27,332 nucleotides of DNA, taken from AWTP1-13 sp035714005 (GTDB taxonomy: Bacteria > Pseudomonadota > Alphaproteobacteria > Rhizobiales > Hyphomicrobiaceae). The notes under the pieces were generated by a model that had not been told where the DNA came from, made no database searches, and worked only from the letters and a program-made list of their open reading frames with translations. Shown here piece after piece: positions 22,237 through 27,332 of this stretch (positions within the stretch are counted from its first letter, which is position 1; each line of letters starts with the position of its first letter). The DNA is taken from assembly GCA_035714005.1 (NCBI GenBank), contig DASTMQ010000284.1:1-27332 (forward strand), read 5' to 3'. The position numbers and the translations under genes are program-made.

Positions 22237-22857
22237 TCAGCGACCACAAATCATGGCGCGCAGGCTGCGCGGGACCAGCACCGCCATCGCCACATGGATG
22301 ACAAGAAACAGCACGATGCTGGCCATGGCAAAAAAGTGCACGAGCCGCGCGCTCTCGTAACCACCGAGCAGGGCCGCCAGCTCCTTGAACTGCACCGGCT
22401 TCCACAGGGCGAGGCCCGACGCGACGATGACGACGCCGGCAATGAGGACGCCGAGGTAGAAAAGTTTTTGCACCGCATTGTAGACGCTAAGATCGGCATG
22501 ACTGAGCCGGCCGGTGACTGCCGCGCCGAGGTCGGCCACGACATCGGTGGCCCGGATCGGCAGGAACTTGCGCCGGAAGTGGCCTCTCTTCAGCCCCAGC
22601 ACAAGATAGAGAAGGCCGTTGCCGACGAACAACCACATGCCGGCGAAGTGCCAAAGCAGGCCGCCCGCGAGCCAGCCGCCAAGCGTCAGGCTCGGCGGAA
22701 AGGCGAAGGCCAGGAGCGGCGAGGCATTGTAGATCTGCCACCCCGATGCGACCATGATGAAGATGGCGATGGCGTTGACCCAATGCGTGATCCGCACATA
22801 GAGCGGATGGATTAGGCCGAGGTCTTGGCTGGGTGTACGTTGTGTCGATGTGCTCAT
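22237..22857 (-). CDS. Cytochrome b561 / Ni-Fe hydrogenase-type cytochrome b subunit
   Basis: Di-haem membrane protein of 206 residues that passes quinol electrons to a periplasmic enzyme. About four to five helices are seen, with candidate haem ligands His25 (VRITHWVNAIA), His70 (LLWHFAGMW), His174 (RLVHFFAM) and His188 (LVIHVAMAV). Start ATG 22857; no strong ribosome site. It is first in a unit with the MsrP-like gene, and the arrangement of cytochrome b next to a sulphite oxidase-fold enzyme supports an electron-donor role. The upstream interval (22858-23035) is divergent with an exported hypothetical gene. Confidence 0.9.
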   Translation of the reverse strand: MSTSTQRTPSQDLGLIHPLYVRITHWVNAIAIFIMVASGWQIYNASPLLAFAFPPSLTLGGWLAGGLLWHFAGMWLFVGNGLLYLVLGLKRGHFRRKFLPIRATDVVADLGAAVTGRLSHADLSVYNAVQKLFYLGVLIAGVVIVASGLALWKPVQFKELAALLGGYESARLVHFFAMASIVLFLVIHVAMAVLVPRSLRAMICGR

Positions 22858-23035
22858 GAGGATGGCGCTTCTGTCTGCAGCCTGTGGGCGCCGCGGCTTG
22901 GTTCGCGCTGTTCTTGAAACATATTGCCTCGCGGGGAAGCGTGCGCCTCATCAACGTTTCGTGCAAGTGGACTAAATTCCGCGCTCGCAGCGTTCACCTC
23001 ACATGGCTACGGCTCGGACCTTCGGGAGGATGACG

Positions 23036-23662
23036 ATGCTCAAACATTTCTTGCGCCTGCTCACGGCGACGACGCTCGGGTTCGGGCTGGCCCTGTTGAC
23101 GGCCGGCTCCTGGGCTTTGGCCCAGGACGCACCGGTTCGCATCCGCGGAACCATCGAGAGGGTCGAAGGCGACACCTACCTCGTCAAGGCGCGCGACGGC
23201 GCCGAATTGAAGCTGAAGCTTGCCCCCAACGCCGCCGTAGTCGCCCTGGTGCCGGCGACGGCCGCCGACATCAAACAGGGCTCCTACATCGGCGTCGCCG
23301 GCATGCCGCAGGCCGACGGCAGCCAGAAGGCCCTGGAGGTGCACATTTTTCCCGAATCCATGCGCGGCGTCGGCGACGGCCATCGCGGCTGGGATCTGCA
23401 ACCCTCGAGCACCATGACCAACGGCAGCGTCGAGGCGACGGCGGCCGCGAGCGACGGCCAGACGGTGACGCTGAAGTACAAGGACGGTGAAAAGAAGATT
23501 GCCATCGCTGCCGGCATCCCCATCGTCCTCTACGTGCCCGGCGAGGTTGCCGAGCTCAAGCCAGGCGCAAAAATTTTCGTTTCCGCAGCCAACAAGCAAC
23601 CGGACGGCAGCCTGCAAGCCGGGCGGGTTAATGTCGGCCGTGGGGCGGCGCCGCCGATGTAG
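23036..23662 (+). CDS. Exported beta-rich protein of unknown function
   Basis: 208 residues with a signal peptide (MLKHFLRLLTATTLGFGLAL, cleavage near WALAQD). Two similar beta-rich halves follow, both resembling OB-fold-like modules (RIRGTIERVEGDTYLVKARD and SVEATAAASDGQTVTLKYKD, each followed by VALVPATAADIKQG or IVLYVPGEVAELKPGAKIFV). The paired arrangement suggests internal duplication. Start ATG 23036 has GGAGG 6 bases upstream; ATG 23030 is too close to it. It is divergent from the cytochrome b561/MsrP-like unit and may serve the same periplasmic function. Family not firmly recognised. Confidence 0.82.
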   Translation: MLKHFLRLLTATTLGFGLALLTAGSWALAQDAPVRIRGTIERVEGDTYLVKARDGAELKLKLAPNAAVVALVPATAADIKQGSYIGVAGMPQADGSQKALEVHIFPESMRGVGDGHRGWDLQPSSTMTNGSVEATAAASDGQTVTLKYKDGEKKIAIAAGIPIVLYVPGEVAELKPGAKIFVSAANKQPDGSLQAGRVNVGRGAAPPM

Positions 23663-23713
23663 GCGCGCGCGCGGCGCCTGCGCCGCCGCGCGTTGTTGGC
23701 AAGAGGTGTCCCC

Positions 23714-23992
23714 ATGCACCGTGAGGCCGTTTGCACCCTGCCGATCAGGCTCGCTGGTGCCAGCCTGGCCATGCTGTTCCTGGCCGGCCAGGCAGGGGCC
23801 CCCCAGCCGGCACCCACCATTGAGAGGCTCGTCGCCGACGGCTGGGAAGTCGCCGGCTACGTTGCCGCTTGGGAGAACCGATCGCTGATCCTGTTCAGGA
23901 ATAAGAACCAGAATTTCTTGGTGCAATGCTCGGTGCTGATCGACGTCATGCGCAACCCGCGCCAGGTCGTCTATTGTTACGAGCTGCACTGA
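23714..23992 (+). CDS. Small exported protein of unknown function
   Basis: 92 residues with a signal peptide (cleavage near AGQAGAPQ). A compact domain follows, TIERLVADGWEVAGYVAAWE, then RSLILFRNKNQNFLVQCSVL, ending with VVYCYELH. Two Cys in the mature part could form a disulphide. It resembles a conserved hypothetical of alphaproteobacteria. Start ATG 23714 with AGAGG about 7 bases upstream. A GC-rich imperfect hairpin (about 23666-23692) separates it from the gene before; the two are likely co-transcribed. Confidence 0.72.
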   Translation: MHREAVCTLPIRLAGASLAMLFLAGQAGAPQPAPTIERLVADGWEVAGYVAAWENRSLILFRNKNQNFLVQCSVLIDVMRNPRQVVYCYELH

Positions 23993-24038
23993 TAGTGTGA
24001 CGAGCGCAACGGCGCGGTGCCGCAGCCGGTGTCACCCG

Positions 24039-25355
24039 TCAGCCGGCCTTGCTGGCCCGCTCGGCGTGCTGGCGGCCAAGCCGCAGGCTCAAAGCCAACC
24101 ACAGCAGCGCCAGAGGCAGGCTTAGGCCGGCAACGGCGCCAAGGCTCAGGCCCAAACTCTTGGCCAGGCTGTTGAAGATCCAGCCCGAGGCGGCATCGCC
24201 GGCGCGAAAGACCACCGTGTCGTTGAAGTTCTGCGCCTTATACTTCTGTTCGGGCTCGAGCACGGTATAGAGCACCTTGACGGCGGGATTGGCGATGGCG
24301 AAGGCCAAGGCCCGCTCGATCGCCAGAATGCTGACGATCACCGCCAGCGTCGGCGACAGCGCCAAGCCGACCAGGCCGAGGGCGGCGAAGGTTGGCAGTA
24401 TGGCGATTGCCTTGCCAAGGCCGACGCAAGCCAGCACCCGCGCGGTCAAAAACACCTGCGCCAGGATGGTGGCAGCGCTGACGGCCAGATCCAGGCGCGC
24501 AAACAGCTGCACCCGTTGCGTGCGGTCGGCCAGCGTTTCCCCGACAATGCGCGCCTGCTCGAGGTAGAACAGCGTCGACACCAGATTGGCGATCAGGATC
24601 CAAAGCGCGATGCGGAACAGGTAGGGCGAGCGCCACACGGCGATGGCGCCCGCCAGCAGGCCCTTGCCCAACGGCCGATCTTCGCCTTGGCTGGCGCCAT
24701 GGCCGGCGAACAGGCGGCGCAGCACCAGGGCCGATTGGGTGGCGGCGATGAGGAGCAGCGCCGACAGCAGCAGTAGGTTGGTCGGGCCAACGCTGCCGAC
24801 CAGGCTCTGGGTGAAAAGAGGACCGGCGAGCGCGCCGGCGCTGCCGCCGGCGGCAATGAAGCCATAAAGTCGCGTCGCCTGCTCGCTGCGGTAGAGGTCC
24901 GACATCAGGCTCCAGAACAGAGAGACCACGAACAAGTTGAAGACGCTGACCCAAACGAAGAAGGTGCCGGCGACGACGGCGCCGTGGGCGCCGATCTGAA
25001 AGGTCGCCCAGAAGCCCAACAGATTGGCGATCAGGAAGCCGTAGACGATGGGGACGATACGCCGGCGCGCGAACGAGGAGACGACCCAGCCGAACAGCGG
25101 CACCGCGCCGAGCATCACCACAAACACCGCCGAGAACAGCCACTGCAGGCGTTCCGGCCCCAAGCTGACGCCCATTTCATCGCGCAGTGGTCGGATGATG
25201 TAGTAAGCGCACAAGACGAAGAAGAAGAAGGCGAAGGACCAAAGCAGCCCCGCGATTTCATGGCGCTCGACCTCAACGAAGGGGGCGAGCACGGCCGGCA
25301 GGCGCGCGCGCGGGACGCCTGGGCTCGTGCCGTTCCGTTCGGGAAGCTCGCCCAC
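24039..25355 (-). CDS. MFS carrier related to NTP/NDP exchange transporters
   Basis: 438-residue inner-membrane carrier with about twelve hydrophobic segments. The N-terminal motif SFAFFFFVLCAYYIIRPLRD followed by EMGVSLGPERLQWLF is typical of the ATP:ADP antiporter-like branch of the MFS found in many free-living bacteria. Later segments include SVFNLFVVSLFWSLMSDLYR and AIANPAVKVLYTVLEPEQKY followed by KAQNFNDTVVFRAGDAASGW. Start GTG 25355 lies 5 bp after the GST stop, and no in-frame ATG occurs before the first helix. True nucleotide transport is not established for such chromosomal homologues. Confidence 0.85.
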   Translation of the reverse strand: MGELPERNGTSPGVPRARLPAVLAPFVEVERHEIAGLLWSFAFFFFVLCAYYIIRPLRDEMGVSLGPERLQWLFSAVFVVMLGAVPLFGWVVSSFARRRIVPIVYGFLIANLLGFWATFQIGAHGAVVAGTFFVWVSVFNLFVVSLFWSLMSDLYRSEQATRLYGFIAAGGSAGALAGPLFTQSLVGSVGPTNLLLLSALLLIAATQSALVLRRLFAGHGASQGEDRPLGKGLLAGAIAVWRSPYLFRIALWILIANLVSTLFYLEQARIVGETLADRTQRVQLFARLDLAVSAATILAQVFLTARVLACVGLGKAIAILPTFAALGLVGLALSPTLAVIVSILAIERALAFAIANPAVKVLYTVLEPEQKYKAQNFNDTVVFRAGDAASGWIFNSLAKSLGLSLGAVAGLSLPLALLWLALSLRLGRQHAERASKAG

Positions 25356-25359
25356 CGCT

Positions 25360-26121
25360 TTAGCCGAGGGGCATTACGCCGGGTCGGGGGGCGACCGCGG
25401 CAAAGCTCGATTCGGTCAAGGCGACGCCCAGGTCGGAGAGCGCGCGGCGTTGCTCGGCGGCAGGCGTCTGCATCAGCCGCGCGCCGAACCCGGTGATTTT
25501 GGCAAGCTGAGGGGTGAGGGTGGTGCGTTCGACCCAGGCCAGTGTTTTCGGCCAGCGCGTCGCCTCGGGGTAGACCCGCGCCCACTTGAGATTGGCGATG
25601 ACCGCGGCCACGGCGATGTCGGCGAGCGACAGCTCACCGACCAGAAATGCTTGCCCCGGCGCGATGCTTTCCAGGTAGCCCAGCACCTGCGGCAAATCCT
25701 CGGCCACGGTCTTGGCGATCTTGGCCTTGTCACGCTCCTTGCCGAATACGAAGGGCAGCACGACCGCCTGATAGAAGATGCGCCAAATGCAGACGTCGGC
25801 AAGCCGCGTGTCGGCGAACTCCTCTATCCAGCGAACCTGGGCGCGGGCGGCCGGAGCGGCGGGCAACAGGGCTGGGGTCGGATAGCGATCCTCGAGATAC
25901 TCGCAAATGACGGTGCTGTCGCAGAGCGTGACCGCATCGTCGATATAGACCGGGATGCGCCGCAGCGGCGACATGGCGCTAAAGGCGTCATCGCCGAAAA
26001 AGGGAACGATTGGATCGAGCCGGTAGGGCACGCCCTTTGCCTCGCAAACCGCCAGAACCTTGCGCACGAAGGGCGACACGGGTCCGCCGATGATGGTGGC
26101 GGGGCCGGCGGGCAGGCTCAT
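25360..26121 (-). CDS. Glutathione S-transferase family protein
   Basis: Cytosolic thiol transferase of 253 residues. The N-terminal thioredoxin-like domain has GGPVSPFVRKVLAVCEAKGV, the cis-Pro segment RRIPVYIDD and the glutathione-binding ES-like motif as DSTVICEYLEDRYP. The all-helical C-terminal domain contains the N-capping segment LSLADIAVAAVIANL. Start ATG 26121 follows GAGGAGGAG, a strong ribosome site; the frame open to 26223 is not needed. It is followed directly by the carrier gene (5 bp), so the two form a unit. Substrate unknown. Confidence 0.92.
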   Translation of the reverse strand: MSLPAGPATIIGGPVSPFVRKVLAVCEAKGVPYRLDPIVPFFGDDAFSAMSPLRRIPVYIDDAVTLCDSTVICEYLEDRYPTPALLPAAPAARAQVRWIEEFADTRLADVCIWRIFYQAVVLPFVFGKERDKAKIAKTVAEDLPQVLGYLESIAPGQAFLVGELSLADIAVAAVIANLKWARVYPEATRWPKTLAWVERTTLTPQLAKITGFGARLMQTPAAEQRRALSDLGVALTESSFAAVAPRPGVMPLG

Positions 26122-26208
26122 GGGGCTCCTCCTCGCGCTCAGTGATAGCATGAGGCCGGGCTTTTTTCCGATATTTACCCTGGCCGATCCGAGCGCGACA
26201 CATATCCC

Positions 26209-26236
26209 TTGACTCGCGGGCATTGCAGCGTAGGTT
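26209..26236 (+). promoter_or_regulatory. Possible sigma-70 promoter of the aminotransferase gene
   Basis: TTGACT (26209-26214), 16 bp, TAGGTT (26231-26236), about 50 bp before ATG 26289. The match to the -35 box is good and to the -10 box moderate. Confidence 0.4.
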
Positions 26237-26288
26237 TCCGCGCCGTTTGCGCATCGCGGCGCAAAAAACGCAGTCCAACGAGGCAGCC

Positions 26289-27332
26289 ATGGGCTTCATC
26301 GCCGACAGCCTGAACCGCATCCAGCCCTCCCAGACCATCGGTATGGCGACCAAAGCGCGCGAGCTGCAGGCCAAAGGTCGCGATGTCATTTCGCTCTCTG
26401 CCGGTGAGCCCGACTTCGATACGCCCGAGAACATCAAGCAGGCGGCCATCAAGGCCTTGCGCGAGGGCAAGACCAAATACACCGACGTCGATGGCATTCC
26501 GGAGCTGAAGGCGGCCGTGGTCGCCAAGTTCAAGCGCGAGAACGGCCTCGAGTATCGCCCGCAACAGGTATCGGTGGGCACCGGCGGCAAGCAGGTGCTC
26601 TACAACGCCCTGCTTGCCACGCTCAATCCGGGCGATGAGGTGGTGATCCCGGCGCCCTGCTGGGTGTCGTACGCCGACATCGTGCTGCTGGGTGGCGGCA
26701 AGCCCGTGTTTGTGCCGTGCCGATTGGAGGACGGCTACAAGCTGCAGCCGGAGGCCTTCGACGGCGCCATCACGCCCAAGACCAAGTGGTTTGTGTTCAA
26801 TGCGCCGTGCAATCCGACCGGCGTTGCCTACAGCAGGGCCGAGCTCAAAGCCTTGACCGACGTGCTGATGCAGCCCAAGGCCAAGCACGTGTGGGTTTTG
26901 ACCGACGATATATACGAGCACCTGATCTACGACGAGGCCAAATTCTTCACGCCGGCGCAGGTCGAGCCCGGCCTTTATGAGCGCACCTTGACACTCAACG
27001 GTCTGTCCAAGACCTATTGCATGACCGGTTGGCGGCTCGGCTACGGCGCGGGCCCCGAACCCCTCATCAAGGCCATGTGCAAGCTGCAGTCGCAGTCGAC
27101 TTCCAATGCCTCCTCGATCACCCAGTGGGCCGCCGTCGAGGCCCTCAACGGCCCGCAGGACTTCATCGCGCGCAACAATCAGGCATTCCGCGAGCGGCGC
27201 GACCTGGTGGTCTCCATGCTCAATCAAGCCAAGGGCCTGAAGTGCCCGAAGCCGCAGGGGGCCTTCTACGTTTATCCCTCCTGCGAGGGGCTGATCGGCA
27301 AGACCTCGGCTAAGGGCACCAAGCTCAGCACC
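26289..27332 (+). CDS. Class I/II pyridoxal-phosphate aminotransferase (aspartate aminotransferase type), C-terminus cut by window edge
   Basis: Transfers amino groups between aspartate (or a related amino acid) and 2-oxoglutarate in the cytosol. 348 codons are visible from ATG 26289 to the edge, of about 400 usual. The PLP lysine is in NGLSKTYCMTGWRLGYG. Other motifs are the N-terminal LSAGEPDFDTPENIKQAAI, YTDVDGIPELKAAV, NAPCNPTGVAYS and DDIYEHLIYD. The pattern fits the alphaproteobacterial AatA group (subgroup I-gamma). The ribosome site is modest (GAGG 9 bases before). It is divergent from the GST unit. Confidence 0.95.
   Translation, partial: MGFIADSLNRIQPSQTIGMATKARELQAKGRDVISLSAGEPDFDTPENIKQAAIKALREGKTKYTDVDGIPELKAAVVAKFKRENGLEYRPQQVSVGTGGKQVLYNALLATLNPGDEVVIPAPCWVSYADIVLLGGGKPVFVPCRLEDGYKLQPEAFDGAITPKTKWFVFNAPCNPTGVAYSRAELKALTDVLMQPKAKHVWVLTDDIYEHLIYDEAKFFTPAQVEPGLYERTLTLNGLSKTYCMTGWRLGYGAGPEPLIKAMCKLQSQSTSNASSITQWAAVEALNGPQDFIARNNQAFRERRDLVVSMLNQAKGLKCPKPQGAFYVYPSCEGLIGKTSAKGTKLST

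Noticed and set aside
22953..22980. Possible third ECF promoter on the minus strand upstream of the cytochrome b561 gene (GGAAT ... CGTT)
   Set aside because: The spacer is 19 bp, not 16, and the extended boxes differ (GGAATTTAGTC, CGTTGATG). A plus-strand GGAAG-N15-CGTT there is also off in sequence and spacing.

Overview
The window is a GC-rich bacterial chromosome segment, most probably from an alphaproteobacterium (Hyphomicrobiales or Rhodospirillales type). This is inferred from the base composition, the TRAP, MsrP-like and small conserved proteins of rhizobial style, and an ECF sigma/anti-sigma pair. No tRNA, rRNA, CRISPR array, insertion sequence or phage gene was recognised. All calls come from reading the sequence; no database search was run.

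Region 1 (1-10366) is the striking part: a dedicated electron-transfer locus. A minus-strand operon (5757 to 1886) encodes a histidine-rich membrane cytochrome b-like protein, an 18-heme c-type cytochrome, an ECF sigma factor coupled by an ATGA overlap, and a membrane anti-sigma factor, ending in a strong intrinsic terminator. Divergent from it, a plus-strand operon (6169 to 10366) encodes a CcmI-type haem-ligation chaperone, a membrane-anchored ferredoxin/FAD/NAD(P) oxidoreductase with permuted domains, and a secreted Sel1-ankyrin protein. A second multiheme cytochrome (15 haem motifs visible, built from 141-bp tandem repeats) starts at 1178 on the minus strand and runs off the left edge. The plus operon and this second cytochrome gene are each preceded by an almost identical ECF-type promoter (GGAATAGTC, then CGTTGTG, with 16 bp between GGAAT and CGTT). 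The local sigma factor therefore probably controls both units. The simplest model is a route from cytosolic NAD(P)H or ferredoxin through the inner membrane to periplasmic or extracellular multiheme wires, under its own stress or redox regulon.

Region 2 (10355-16459) holds a small secreted cysteine protein, an EamA exporter, a complete Tat-dependent TRAP transporter (binding protein, small and large membrane subunits, with a strong hairpin after the binding-protein gene), and three small membrane or exported proteins of unknown role.

Region 3 (16560-20164) holds a possible tiny ORF, an EctD-like phytanoyl-CoA dioxygenase, a 628-bp gap containing an orphan terminator, an MFS transporter and a secreted HExxH-type putative metallopeptidase.

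Region 4 (20177-27332) holds a YqjM-type old yellow enzyme downstream of an MsrP-like molybdoenzyme and its cytochrome b561 partner. These are followed by two exported hypothetical proteins, an NTP/NDP-translocase-like carrier overlapping the upstream glutathione S-transferase operon, and the start of a class I aminotransferase cut by the right edge.
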